A DNA stretch of 64,000 bases from contig CALNHX010007537.1 in assembly GCA_940337035.1 (NCBI GenBank), positions 1 to 64,000 on the forward strand. The letters are read 5' to 3'. The notes below the pieces were generated by a model, which worked only from the letters and a program-made list of their open reading frames with translations, was not told the DNA's origin and made no database searches. Shown piece by piece: positions 20,632 through 33,287 of the stretch. Both the position numbers and the translations under genes were made by a program. This DNA is from Agriotes lineatus (Eukaryota > Arthropoda > Insecta > Coleoptera > Elateridae). How positions within the stretch are numbered: position 1 is the stretch's first letter; each line of letters begins with the position of its first letter.

Positions 20632-20812
20632 TTTAGCTTAGAGTTCACCACCCGTTTCCAGCAGCTAAACTCTTCCGCAAAGTAATTTGTAGCAGTGAAA
20701 AAACGACAGTATAACTTGTTCGCAATCGTTATGAAAACAACGGATTTTTAAAATGCAAAGCTAAACTATATGTCACTGTCAACATCTGTCAAAACCACTA
20801 TAACAAATATCA

Positions 20813-21062
20813 AGAGATCCAAAAAAAAACTGTTCTTCAGCGGGCTGTGGAAATTCAACATATGAATAATATGTTGGTGACACTGTACGCCAATGTCAAA
20901 TTCGAGGTTAGCAGGTTAGGATTTGCGTCACTTTGTGTCATAACTGACGGAAAACCTAACCTGATAACCTCGAATTTGACATTGACGTACAGTGTCACCA
21001 ACATATTATTCATACGTTGAATTTCTACAGCCCGCTAAGGAACAGCTTTTTTTGGATCTCTC
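20813..21062. repeat. Near-perfect 250-bp palindrome
   Basis: The left arm from GATCCAAAAAAAAACTG (20813) is mirrored by the right arm ending AGCTTTTTTTGGATC (21062), with the axis near 20937. Shared blocks include AGCGGGCTGT, AATATGTTGGTGACA and TGTCAAATTCGAGGTTA. The AATTCGAGGTTAGCAGGTT core also occurs at 14644-14670, so it is a dispersed repeat motif. Likely a foldback MITE. Confidence 0.85.
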
Positions 21063-21355
21063 GATAAGTCGTTTTAAAGAGTGACATGTGTACGTATTAA
21101 CTCCCTGAGCAGAACTTGAAAACACAAAGTACCCCGACATATTATAATTTTTGCTATTGTTTATGGAAATTATGAAATATTAAAACAACAAAATGTACGG
21201 CTTAGCAATATATTAAGCTATATTATTAGCAAAAGCAATTTTCATCATTGTTTTATTGAAAACAAAAAGTAGTTTTATATTTTTCAAATGTTGGTACCGA
21301 CAACCTTACTAAAAGGCGGATTGATGACGTGCACGCACGGGCTCAAAAATGCAGG

Positions 21356-21685
21356 TATACTCTGTTCACTATGGTCCCGGATTGTCAAAAATGACGTTTT
21401 GTGGTAGCACTGTTGAATTTCTATTGGTTTTTTTGTTACTACTAGGTTGGACAACGCAAAAGCGTAATTTTGAAAATTTGGGTTTTTGTTACTTGGCAAC
21501 TTTTATTTATTTTTGCTTAGGTCAGTTCGAAATATAACCTATAATTTATAGTTTTGACATTAGTAGTTTTATTAATTGTTTCTAGTTACCCATAGCTTGA
21601 CTTAAAATTATGAACCATGATACAAAGGATTGTTTTTAATTGGATTTTGACATTGATAATCCGGGACTATAGTGAATACAGTATA
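21356..21685. mobile_element. MITE adjoining the Tc1 element
   Basis: TATACTCTGTTCACTATGGT at 21356 is mirrored at 21685 with a few mismatches (TATACTGTATTCACTATAGT), continuing through CCCGGATT. It shares the border bases with the Tc1/mariner right end, so one inserted at the edge of the other. Non-coding. Confidence 0.75.
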
Positions 21686-22296
21686 ATAATATAATTTAAT
21701 AGTGACTTTATAATAACAGTGTCGCCATACGGTGGTTATGTTTTCTATTTGATGAACGCAAAATCCGCCATTAGTTTTCCAAGTTATTGTCACTTTTAAC
21801 AGTCTACAGAATGTTTAGTTACAAAAGGTTACTAATGTCAGAATAAGAAATTGGCATTTTATAATTTATCAAATGTAGTTTAGTTACTGAACACGGTTTA
21901 GGTGTCAGATCTACTAGTATATTATTGATGTACTTGTGTTATTTTATACACAAATATAAAGTAAGTAATAATGCAAACAAAATTTTAACCAAGTAATAAT
22001 TTTGACTTTAGTAATGTTTTGTTACCAAATGTCGCTTACACTGTTAAAAAAACTCAATTATTTTTATTACATTACCATAATTTTTCTGCACAAGCTTATT
22101 TTGATGTCGGAGAAAACATGGCGGCCAATAATCACATGGCCACGCTGTGATTATAGTCACTGTAGTTTAGGTTTGTTTAATGAATGTACTTAAGAAGAAG
22201 ACCGTCTGGTTATGACAAATTTAAATGCCCTAATAAGTTAATAAGTATTATTAATTTCAGACAGAAAAATAATGCGCAAAATAACATTTTCATTTA
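21686..22296. other. Unassigned AT-rich sequence
   Basis: No gene or paired repeat was recognised; short plus-strand frames here have no family features. Confidence 0.3.
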
Positions 22297-24262
22297 CATT
22301 GGCGTAACTAGGATTTTTGGCTGGGGAGGGCCTGGCCCCCAGCCAACTATCGACAATACCCAATACCTATGCATATCTTTGAACACATTAATTTGTATAT
22401 ATTACCTTTTCAAGTAAAGTTATTTGCTTGTTTTTGTATCGGTTTCTAAACAACATAAAACATGTAAAGATTACCTCTCGCACCTCAATGAAGTTGGCGG
22501 TAAAAACTATTATTCCAGGATAAATACCTTTTTTGGAAAACATCACATCAATTTTTTCTCAGTACGGTTGAAGTAAATATTGTCTTGAAAAAATTAATAT
22601 CTTCTTCAAAGTTATTGTGATTTCTCTTTATCATAATATAGTGAGTTTGCAACTGTGGAAGTTCAAGCAGTTAGGATCACTTACACTCGTCGTCACTACA
22701 AAATTCTATTTACTACAGCGGATAAATACTTTTGTAGGGCACAAAAACCAGTTGGTAAATACTTTATTATGTAATATTAAAAAATACACGTAAGTGTACT
22801 AATACACCAGGGACATTCAAATACCTGCAAACTGAGATATGAACGTTCTTTAAATTGATTTCAATAATATGAGCGTCTCCCGCAATTACAATCTAAAAAT
22901 ATTTGTTCTTTGCTTGTATTTCTGCAAATACATCTATTGCTCTATGTATGTCTATACAGCTTCCTGCGTTATTCTATGTAGCCGTAAGGGCCAAGTCATT
23001 TTTAATCTTTTTTAAGAGGTGCTATTTCTAATACAATTTTGTATTATTTCAAATTTTGCATCGGCTTGTTCATTTCTTCTTTATCTCTGGCGTTTACTTT
23101 TAAAATTTAAAAAACAATACTTTTAGTGTTACTTTGATCTTCTCGCGTTTGTAATTTGATAAGTTGTGAGTTGTCTTTAATTGCACTAATTATTGAGTCA
23201 GAAGGCCCTCAGTGCTCAGTGACAGCTGACGCCCCATTTCCCATAATGCATGCTTTCCAGCATGCGGTTCCGATTCCGTACGTTGAATTTTAATTTTATC
23301 TAAAACTTTAACAAAACCGTTTTAAATTTAAATTCTTTAAAAATATTTGGAGAAAAAATATGTAGTTTCAGTAACTGGGCATGAATCTTCTTAAATATTT
23401 CTAATAACTAGATGGGGCGACGCCAAACTTGCTCTTCGATGTTCCATACCTTACTTTTAAAGCTGCCATTTTGAAAATGACTACATTTCACGTTCCTTTT
23501 GTTAATTTTATTAATAATATCGTAAATGACCCAAGAAAACCTTTTCATGTGTATATTTGTGCCCCCAAAGCTTTTAACAGTACACATTGTAAATTAAGAA
23601 AAAATCTTCTTTCGATCAGGGCCCTCATACCTGGCACTGCGGGGTCTTGCAAATCTATAATTACGACACTACTTTGCTACCTTAAATATTACTAAACATA
23701 CAATTCTGGATCCTACTCTTCAAAATGATAAACTGAACTCTTTAGACAAAGCAAACGTCCAAATAGCATGTCATAGTGTGTTTGAACTAGACGAGCCTAA
23801 GTAGCGGCATGCGCTCAGCAAGTCGTTAGAGATTCACTCAAGTTTCGCGCTCATTTACATACCCGCATATAAAATAATTGAAATTGTCTTTTTCTAGGCA
23901 CATAAGTTGACCATGTATTTATAGATTACTAAAGAGAAATTAAAGGCACTGGAAAAAAATATTGTTTTGTTTTAAAGATTAACAAAACTATATTATAGTT
24001 CTGCACTAATTATGTTTTATTTTGCACATTATTTTTAATTACAACCACCCATCCAACATATGGTATTTATACTATGTTTTTTTAGTCAAAACAAATAATA
24101 AAATCTGAAAATTTAAAAATGCGTTAATAACTCCGTAGGTTTAAATGGTTTAATACAAAATCAGATTTTTAAATTTATTTAACTTTCATTCTTCTGGGGT
24201 GGGCCAGACGGCACTCTGGGGAGGGCCTGGCCCCCCTGGCCCCCCCGCTAGTTACGCCAATG
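22297..24262. mobile_element. hAT element, copy 2 (reverse), with 8-bp TSD
   Basis: It carries the same 15-bp ends as the element at 12503-14635, in opposite orientation, with a perfect TTCATTTA duplication (22289-22296, 24263-24270). Homology to copy 1 is visible in the terminal 700 bp on one side (AACCCATTTAAA-type blocks, a KAMQKLINDS-free non-coding body) and near CCTGGAATAATA...TTTTACCGCCAAC on the other. It lacks the mariner relic of copy 1 and has no transposase ORF. Confidence 0.9.
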
Positions 24263-24331
24263 TTCATTTACAAAATTAAGTAATAAACAAAAATAATTCT
24301 CAATCAATTCTTTGGCTCAAAAAACATGACA

Positions 24332-25095
24332 TTATTGTAAAACGTTTTCAAAGTGCCCTCCATTAGCTTCCCAGCACTTGCGTACACGCAATATCATTAC
24401 ACATTGAACATGCTGCAATGTTCTGGGGTTAATAGTGGTGGTTGCTTGATGAATTCGATAGGTAAGGTCTTCTCGAGTTTGGACAGGTGTAACATAAACC
24501 AAATTAAATCCGGACTTCTCGCTGCGCTTTCCAAGCTCTTGGATCGCCACGCCGATCCATTTGTCAGGGTAATAGTGGTTAAACCATTGCCGAACTACAC
24601 CTGCATAATGTGATGGTGCACCATCACGCTGGAGTGCAAGAGGAATATCCTCCAGTAGGTCCGGAAGGTTATCATTTAAAATGTTTAAATAATTTTCTGC
24701 ATTTAGCCTTTCAGTAAGTATAAAACAACCAACCTGTATCCAAGTATTCCTACCCATACATTTACTGAAAAACGTACCTACCTGGTAGTTTTCTTTCGTG
24801 AACTGCATGAGGATTGTCATCGGCCCAAACGTGTTCGTTGTGTCAGTTAAAGATGCCGTTTCTTGTAAATGTAGCTTCGTTCGTCTATAACACATTGATT
24901 ATAAACAAAGGATTGCTTCTATGAGCTTCTACCAACCACTCGCAAAAGACAAATCGATGTGGATGGTCTCTCTGCAATAAATTCTGAACTCTTGTTTTGT
25001 GCTAAGGATATGGTGCATCATTTTTAAAATCATATGTGCACGAGTTTTAGAAACACCCAAATTTCTAGATATCTAGAAACACTTCGCACAGGGCT
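24332..25095 (-). pseudogene. DUF4817-type mariner-like transposase, degraded
   Basis: Read from 25095 downwards, a helix-turn-helix segment (LGVSKTRAHM-like codons in alternating frames) leads into an FCEWLVEAH block near 24940 and a NEATFTRNG block near 24870, where the first catalytic Asp would be. The open stretch 24895-24332 includes DDNPHAVHE-like and NAENYLNILNDNLPDLLED segments, RDGAPSHYAGVVRQWFN with the second Asp region, and WIGVAIQELGKRSEKSGFN where a GRG...WPPRSPDLNP motif is expected but frameshifted. The tail ends ANGGHFENVL. There are several shifts and at least one deletion, and no TIRs were identified. Confidence 0.8.
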
Positions 25096-25277
25096 GAATT
25101 GGATTCTTGAACCGAGACGGGCAAATTACCCGAAACCGACCCCTTACAAAAATGACTTTCTTCTCAGGCAAACAAACTCAATTATTAGACAATTTTGTCA
25201 AAGATAAAATATATATTCTAGAAACATTACTCATGGCTTCTTTGGTGAGGAATTGAAGAATTTTCTACGAGCCCTGT

Positions 25278-25800
25278 CTGATTAGATTAGATTTAGATTC
25301 CATGACTGTTGCTGGCATGCGCACGTCAGCCCTTTGGGCTTTTTGTACTGTCGGGAGTTTTCAAGTTAGCAGGCCGACATCCGTACCTTTTACTAGACTT
25401 CTAATGTCCCCTACTAGCTTGCGGTTGTCAATAGAGTTAAGGCTCCAATCGAGTTATTGTCTTTTACGCTCTAATGCTGGGCATTCAAAGAGGATATGAT
25501 AGGCTGTTTCATCATCCTCTTGGCATAGTCTGCAAACAGGTTCATCTCTATAGATATTGATCCTGTGCATAAATTCTCTGAATGCTCCAGTGCCTGTTAG
25601 TAGACTGACTACTTGCTTGATTCGAGTTCTGTTCAGTCTCAACAGGGTTTTGGTGGTTTGTGGATTCGGAGTTTTTAGCAATCTTTTGCAGTGTGTTGCT
25701 TGATTGTAGTTTCTCCACCTTAGTTGGCTGAACAACTGTCTGAGCGCTGGCACAGGCCCTACAGTGTTGTTATGCGTTGGGTTAGAGTCAGATTGGCCTG
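25278..25800 (-). pseudogene. LINE C-terminal fragment with zinc-knuckle tail
   Basis: The minus strand 25753-25454 encodes an FSQLRWRNYNQATH segment, then VVSLLTGTGAFREFMHRI and a CRLCQEDDETAYHILFEC motif. The last is the Cys/His zinc-binding tail that follows RNase H in R1/I/jockey LINEs. Shortly downstream the frame shifts into a DIRSLVKGTDVGLL end. An ATTAGATTAGATTTAGATT tract at about 25279 looks like the 3' tail. Only the end of ORF2 survives. Confidence 0.75.
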
Positions 25801-28800
25801 TGCTATCCTCCGTGCATCCAGTATGTGCCTCCGAAGATCGAGAAAGAAATGAAGGTCGGCAAAAGACGAATTTCAGTATGGGGCAGGGATTCCTTCTGTT
25901 TAAATTACATTATTGTTCCTTTTTTCCCTGTTATTACATTTGTTATCTGTTTTATTTCAATAAAATTGTATAATATTACTCATATAATACAAAATATGTA
26001 AAAAACACAAAGCAGATTAGTAACTTATACTGCGCATAGGTGTAACCAAGAATTCAAATCAATATTTGTGTGAAATTCGCTGTTTGGAGACTTTATACTG
26101 GTCTTTTGCATTTTTAAAGAGAATTCGGGGTGCGGTTGTGAGGGGGGAGGGTTTTTTGCCTTATTTTTTCAATTTTTAAATAAAGAAAATGTGCAATTTT
26201 GTGAAATTGTAAATATGCAAATAAATATTAAATAGCGTGATACTACCGGAATGTCGGATTGTATTTGCCTCTAACATAAATAATATTTCGTGGAAATAAG
26301 GTCGTTGCTACGCTGCATTTGTTGACAGACGGTGGTAGAATGGTAGACGGCCACTGGTAGAGTTGGGATGTTAGTGTTAGCTGTTTGTACTAAAACTTAA
26401 TGCGAAATTGGTGGAGACTTTAAAAATACAAATATACTAAACTGGTTTGTCAATAACCATCACAATGATCCTTACATATGTTTAATACCTTCAGGTATAG
26501 AGATATTAATCTATGAATTATATTTTTATTTTATCAAATTAAAATTGCCCTATTTATGTTTAGAATATCAATAATTATTATTTGTATTAGCTCCTGAAAA
26601 ATCAGGGGTGGATTCCTTTATCTAGATTGCTTATTTCTGAAATTTGATGTTCTAATTTTTAATATCATTCCCATAAGCCAAAATAACTTATGTCAAGTAT
26701 ATGTCAAACATATTTGAAATTTAAATGACAAATACCAGATCGTTTTACTAGTACACAACAATATTAAAAACAGTAAGTAATTCTTTAATAACTAATTCGC
26801 CTTTTTAGTATTTATTTCCTTTTCTAGTAATTATATTACTACTCAAGATCACCTACATTTCACTTGGTTTCACAATGTTCTGGATGTCAACCCACCTGTA
26901 CCACTTCGCCTACTAATCCAACCTCTCAAGCACCTTCCCGCAATGAAAGGCCCCACTGACAGACAAAAAGTCCCAACTGTCCAGAATCAGCAACTCAAAC
27001 CTTCCTCACAGTATGCAACCAAACAGACCAAATCTGCAGATACCTACTTCAAATACTGCACCTGCCAACTTCCTGCAACGTGCATCCGTAACTAATGGTC
27101 CTCCTCTGAAACTCTCCCTTAGCAACAAACAGCCCGACGCAATCCAATTCGATTAATATATGATGTCAAATGTAATTCTCCAATAAACTTGACTTAGTAT
27201 TTTACTCCAGTTATTCACATTTGTAGATTAATTCTGCTTGCCATTAGTTTTTTACCGCATACTTGTAATCTTCTTTAGTTTTATGTCTTTAATTATTCTT
27301 CTCGGTTTAAATTTCCTTTTTAACTTCACCACGCCAATTTAGTATATTGCCCTTTTTATCATCCAAACATTTCTCAATAAAATTAGGGTTTATTTTAATA
27401 TTTTAATTACAGCAAATTATTTCAGATACATTTGTTATTTCTAATATTCGAAACAAAGTGCTTAACGATATCAATTTTTTACTTTTTACACTCTATCTCA
27501 TATTTGATTTATACCTACTATTTTTATAATTTATTACAATTAGGTATTTGTGACTCCCTTCAAAGATTATATTATTTTTGAATCCATCTGCCTTTCAAAC
27601 GGCAATACTCCACTCAATTACAAATTCTCTTTTACTTTCTACTTTCATAGTAATTATTCACATTCCCCATTTATATTTAAATAGATCTTGATTATTTTTA
27701 ACAATTGTACCTACTCCCTTAATCCTTTCTAAAATTGATTTTAGTACCCCTGTGTATATCATTACAAAATGTTTTGTACGGAAAATGCAAAGTTACTTAG
27801 TTTATACAATGTAAAAGCTCCCCGAACAACAAATCCTTTTAAAATGTATTTATTGAACAATTATCACAAAACTAAAGATACATATCGACTAAACAACTCA
27901 AAGATATATTCGCATCTAATCCCTTTTTCACACTGCCTCATTCCTCCTATTAAAAGCAGTAACATCTTTGCTCCAGTTGTTATATTTGCTATTAACGCAC
28001 GTTTTGTGAGTAAACAAAATAAACTATAAACAATAATATGTGGAGCCGCCGAACGGATGGCGTGTAATTCTCAGAACTCCTCCAAAACAGCTAACAAATG
28101 TAACAAAGAATGACTCATATAAACAATAAATCTTCTAGTTATATACAAAAATTGAATGTATTGTCGAATTCAACATCTTTATCTAATTGCAGATTAATAT
28201 TAAATTGTACAAGATGCTGAGGTGTAAAATTGTAGTACGTATTATTTATTAATGATCTACTATGCAGTACAACTTCGCAGTAGCGTTTTGCGTGGCGTAT
28301 AGTAAGCAATAATAATAAAGATGTGAAAAATTTTATAACTTCTTTATTTCTATCTCTTATAAATCTTTCAGATTTTGCAAATTTTAAGCCAATCCTGAAA
28401 ATCAGCCAAGTTAATTTTCAATGCATTAACGAAGGTTGGTAAATTGCAACTTCTGTAAATTTTTATATTTTTATATCAAAAGTTTTAGCCATTCCCCTAC
28501 AGTATGTGAAAAAATACCATCTGCAATACGTGAGAAAAGTGTTTTCCATGCTCGGCGCGTATATAATCTCGGCTTCGCCTCGATAAAAAACTCGCATCTT
28601 GCACGGAAAAACTATACTTTTTTCAACTTGTACAATATACTATTGTTACATAAGTTAGTATTTTCAGCTTATTTTACTAACATTTTCTTTTTTGAATAAT
28701 GGTTATTTAATTAACAATTCCTTAATTAAGGTCAAACTGACAAATATCAAAGCTACAAACATACAAATTAAAGTAAGAATGTAGCACAGAAAAAAATAAG

Positions 28801-28868
28801 GTCAATCAGAGGCTAAACAATGTGACAAAATTGTATTTGTTAATAAAAACGTATCTGTTCCTTAAGAT
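25801..28868. other. Unassigned AT-rich stretch
   Basis: About 3 kb without a supportable gene. A moderately GC, C-rich patch at 26870-27155 has a plus-strand frame rich in Pro, Asn, Gln and Thr that ends at TAA 27153; it could be a retroelement ORF1/gag scrap, but has no diagnostic motif. The remainder is AT-rich with short chance ORFs. Confidence 0.35.
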
Positions 28869-28869
28869 T

Positions 28870-30074
28870 GTATTCGGTTTGTACTACGAAAACATTATAA
28901 AACGGGGAAGAACAATAAAAGTCGCAAAATGCATAGCAAACTATAGAACTAAAAAATATGGCAATGAGGAATTAGGAAGACGGATCTTCGAACTAATAAA
29001 ACAGATATGGGCAGCAAAGGACATGCCTAAGGAATGGGAAATAGCCGTGATCTGTCCAGTATTTAAAAAAGGAAATAAGCAACAGGTAGAAAATTGCAGA
29101 CCAATCTCTTTCTTGAAATCCTTATAAAATCCTAACATCCTCAATAACAGAAAGAATCAAGAACGAATCAAGGGACAAGATAGAATAGTGTCAAGCTGGT
29201 TTCAGACAAGGAAAATCAACCAAGTATTTATAATTACACAGATACGCTAAAAATTTTGAGAAAAAAATATACGAATATGCACGCTATCCATTGACTTTCA
29301 GCAAGCGTTTGACAGAGTGCAAAGAACAAAAATAATAGAATTGAAGTAGTACATTACAAGAAAAAAACTATAGAACTAGTTGCGATAACACTCGGCAGAA
29401 CAGTGAATAAGGTGAGATTCAAAGATCATATGTCTACACATTTCGAGAGCAATATGGGTCTAAAACAAGGGGACCCATATATTAAATAGCCTATAGGCCT
29501 ATACCAAATACTATCGTATGCAGACGATCTAGTCTTGATGTCCAGAACAAAAGAACAGCTAAAAAATATGTTAAATGACTTTGAGGATGAGACGCATAGG
29601 ATTAAAGATTAACACCAACAAGTCGCAGTATATGATTCTGGGGAATATGAAACCGCCTGAGGCAAAGCCTGAAAATAAAAACAAATCAGCAAAAGAAGAA
29701 CTAGCCTTTAACGTAACAAACAAGGTGACATATCTAGAAGTGGAGATAAACAGCAAAGAAAATGAGAAAGAAATAAATAAAAGAATATTTAGTGCTTCAA
29801 AAAGTATGAGCTCACTAAAGTTAACAAAGAAAATTGTCTCAAAAGCAATAACAATAAATTTGTACAAAACAATTATCAGACCTGTCCTTAGATATGCGTG
29901 TGAAACATGAGTGGCAACTAAACAAACCGAAAATAAACTAAGCTTGTGGGAAAGGAAAATGTTATGATAAATTTTGGGAGTGTGGGGTGAAAGAAGAACA
30001 GAGGTGGCATAGAAAAACGAATAAAAAACTAGATGAGTTATACCAGGACCCTGACGTCAGTGTAAGAATAAGAC
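28870..30074 (+). pseudogene. Degenerate LINE reverse transcriptase
   Basis: The plus strand encodes, in shifting frames, a GNEELGRRIFELIKQIW segment, EWEIAVICPVFKKG (28990-29080), a SIDFQQAFDRV-like block (29290), GLKQGDP (29460), the catalytic YADDLVLMS block (29518) and a thumb with VTYLEVEINSK (29725). An IIRPVLRYACET segment follows (29875). This is the order of RT fingers, palm and thumb in a LINE ORF2. Stops and frameshifts are frequent. It is cut on the right by the MITE at 30075. It resembles the LINE at 53-57 kb in style but is not an obvious copy. Confidence 0.8.
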
Positions 30075-30520
30075 AAAGTAAAGTCAATTTTTTTTCTATA
30101 ATTTTCAAGGTCAACTTTCTAGGGGATAAGTTGCATTCCTGCAGGGTCCCTAGTTTTAATAATGTGGGTACATAGATTTTTAGTTCTTTTTTTCCACTAA
30201 AAAAATTATTTGTCATTTTGACAGATATGTCATAATAGTGGGTAAAACAAACAGCATAGTAAAATATAGCAAATTTATTAATTATTAAACTTAGGTACAA
30301 TATTTGAAAATAAACATATTGAACGTTTAATTCCATGTAAAAAAAATGAAATTTGTCAAGAGTTCAAATTAAGAAACTTTGACATTCAAAATTGACACAT
30401 AACCATAATTTTGAAAAAGTTCTACCAACACGAGGTATACAAATTTCCTAGCATTTTACTCACATATCTACCAACATTGTAACACTTTGACAGTTATTAT
30501 AGAAAAAAAACGTACTTTAG
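30075..30520. mobile_element. MITE, copy 2
   Basis: A partner of the copy at 5939-6362: both ends and their adjacent 160-190 bp are closely similar, while the centre (about 30236-30330) differs. The left end reads AAAGTAAAGTCAATTTTTTT. It lies directly after the LINE fragment. Confidence 0.75.
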
Positions 30521-30533
30521 GTCAAAGTGATTA

Positions 30534-30840
30534 GGGGCCTTGATAGCCGAGCGGTTCTGCCGCTCGCAGTCGAGGTCACAGTGAGAGCTCGAGTGCTCGA
30601 TAGAGAGTTCGACTCCCGGTCGAGGCGCTCCGGTTCTCACTTAGGTAAGATATGATAGTTCAGTGACGCCTGCACCCCCTGATGTAATGAGAAAAGCGGT
30701 TCCAGGGGGAAACGTATAATATATCACACCTTGGTTCAGCGTTGAAAATTTGCCAGCCAAGTTGTAATATATATAAATGCTCAGTCCCACTTGAGGTGCC
30801 AATTGTAATACCCTTCTTTTTCTAGCGGTTATTACAAATA
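30534..30840 (+). repeat. tRNA-derived SINE (Ser/Leu-like head)
   Basis: The A box TAGCCGAGCGG (30544-30554) and B box AGTTCGACTCC (30606-30616) are separated by a long extra arm, as in class II tRNAs. A body with CACCCCCTGATGTAATGAGA follows. The tail region is AT-rich with TAATATATATAAAT. No target duplication was found, so the ends are approximate. Confidence 0.55.
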
Positions 30841-32400
30841 TAAAATTAGATATCTACCCTTTTGCGTATTTAACAGAAGTAGTATCAAGAATACTTTATC
30901 AAACACTTACCTTGTTACTTATTGAATTATTTCCAAATTGACATATCTCACCAATGAGAACATGGCGTTTAAAATTATGTCACTTGACTCTTATTTAAAA
31001 ATTACCTCGGCTAGACAGTTTTTTGAGCAAATAAGACTCTATTTCTTCCTCAGCTGAATGAGTTAAGGTTAAAATTATTAATCTCCTTATTGTCGAAGAC
31101 TGAATTACCAAATTATTATCAAATTGACTTCTTTGTCACTTACACTCCTTCGTACATTTAATTGACTCACTTATTCAGTTAGATTGTATAATTAAGATTG
31201 GTTTGACATTACAATCAATCAACTAAATGTTATCAAATTGTTTAATCGAATGTTACTTTTTCTAAACTGATGTTAAAATTAATTAAAGATACCCTAGACC
31301 AAAATAAGATAATTTTTAATTATAATTTCCAAAAACGTCGAGTACCCGAATCAATGTAAATTTAGATAATTTAATATTCTAAATTACGATCTAAATCTAA
31401 ATTACAATGCTTTCCACTAATTTTGTCGTACCAAACTTATTTCTTTATGAAATAATAGAAATACACTAACCTTCACGAAGACTCACTTGTACCTTGAGTG
31501 TATTTTCTATCAGCTCGTAACTGAATGGCAGTCGTCAAACACCTCCCTTGAGTTGTTCAAGACCAAAATAGCTCGTTGTAGCTCTCGTACCCCTTAATAC
31601 CTCGATATACCGTAGTACAGCATGCCACAATCACTCTCACTTTCTCTTCCTACTGGTTGAAGTACAAATTGCCACTTCAAATGGTTTCAAACAATCTTGA
31701 AATTATAATCTGAATAATAGTTGTGACCTTTGGTCAAATTTGATCGTGAAGAAGGGTATCTTGCTATCACGTATCAAATATACAAATATTACTTTCACAA
31801 TTAAAGGAAATATAGCCTTTAACGTGATTATTTGAACGTAGATTATTCTTTTCGAAGATACTTTTTCACTTGAAGTAAACAACACCCTGGTTGCCTATTA
31901 CTACTACCACCAGTTATATACACAACTGTTATCACATGATACCCATTAGATATCTCGATATTATTATTGAATTAATTAAGCATCCACACAGCATGCTACA
32001 TTACAAACGGTAGAAGAGCTTAGGGAAGCAAAAGGTTAAGGTGGTTAGGTCACATAACGATGTAATGTTAGCGCCAGTAACAAATTTATCTAAAGCATCA
32101 ATATTGTGCCAGAGATTTGTACGGCTCTTGTTCCGTCACTATCCGAGGTTACATCGCCCTAACGCTCGAACAGAGGATAAGAAGACGTCCACCAGCGGTG
32201 CGCCGAGTCTCGTACAAGCACGCACCGCGCTGTCCACACTTAATTGTACCTGGAGCGACTCCACAGATAACGCAGACCAACGAGTATAAAAGCAACTTCC
32301 GCATCCATTTCAATCACTGGAGTCTTGAGAGCTGATTCTAACCTGCAACTCTAGGTCCCCCTCCGGAGGCCTGGCACCGTTTCCTAATACTTTCCTGGTT
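30841..32400. other. Unassigned sequence, LTR-like promoter patch
   Basis: AT-rich to about 32040. The patch at 32100-32340 is GC-richer with a GAGTATAAAAGC box at about 32281. This resembles an LTR or a pol II promoter, but no coding region or partner LTR was recognised. Confidence 0.3.
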
Positions 32401-32402
32401 TA

Positions 32403-32555
32403 GCTCTACCTTGTGACAGGAACCTGTATCGTAGGGCATCCCCCTGAATCTGACGCAGTTCCGCCTTATAACGGGAACTCGTTTCGTAGAACTTCTTCCC
32501 TAACTTGGACCTGACCTAGTTCTACCTAGTGACAGGAACTTTTCTCGTAAGACAA
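32403..32555 (+). repeat. Three diverged repeats of about 55-62 bp
   Basis: Units start at about 32403, 32458 and 32520. Each has a GTTCTACC-like start, an ACAGGAAC or ACGGGAAC core, and a TCGTA(G)A/GGC-like end. Non-coding. Confidence 0.55.
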
Positions 32556-33287
32556 TCTGTTAACTTAAAACCCCGCATCCGACGTCCACTACGTTGCGTT
32601 CAAGAAGGTTATTATAACCTAAAAACTTATAAAAATATTAGCGTACCAGCATTGTAAGTCCAACGACGCCACCCTGGTATTCCATCCAAGGCAAATTGCT
32701 TTCGCCAGTTGGGACACTGAACAGCTCGCAATTTTCCAGCGGTCGCCAGTAGGTAAACGCAGCGGCGAAAAGCCGGGGTTTGCACAAGCTAGAGATTTCA
32801 TGTTTGTTATTTAGAGTGGTCCAAATTTGCATACCAGAGAACCACAACAACCTGCACGACTTAATGCACTGCCAGTGAAAGCCACCAGCCCTGTATTTAT
32901 TGTATTTGACGATATTTTCCAGACTGCAAAACATAAATAACCGCCATTTCCCGGTACGGATATAACCTATTTCAAACCCGTCGTTCGGAGCTGCTGTGAG
33001 CTGAATCTACGAGCCAGCAGACCTACATGGGGACTGGTGCTCGAGGTAATAACTGGCAGAACTAAGTTGCTATTTTGGTTGCACACCGGTCAGTCACGTA
33101 CAACACGAGAGACCAGAAGAAACCTTATTTTTATATAAATGTACATAACATTTCCTTAAATAACGAATTATTCTGTATATATTGTTATAGAGCCTTTCTT
33201 TACATATGCCTTGATTATTATTATTTTTGTAATGTAACTAAATAAATAAAAGTTGAACACCCACACAACATAAACTTGGTTTGTTTG
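32556..33287. other. Unassigned sequence
   Basis: No supportable gene. An AATAAATAAAAG signal lies at about 33241, just before a tandem duplication; it might end a transcript or an LTR. Confidence 0.3.

Larger units (their letters stand above)
18643..21359 (-). mobile_element. Tc1/mariner element with a spliced transposase
   Basis: TATACCTGAATTTTTGAGCC at 18643 faces a near-perfect reverse complement ending at 21359; the arms match for about 36 bp through GTGCGTGCACGTCAT. TA flanks the ends. Inside are a minus-strand transposase gene, a LINE 3' fragment with its own target duplication, and a 250-bp palindrome in the 5' flank of the transposase. Confidence 0.85.

Noticed and set aside
26870..27155. 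Host exon
   Set aside because: Pro/Asn/Gln-rich frame without splice signals or a recognisable domain; too weak to call.
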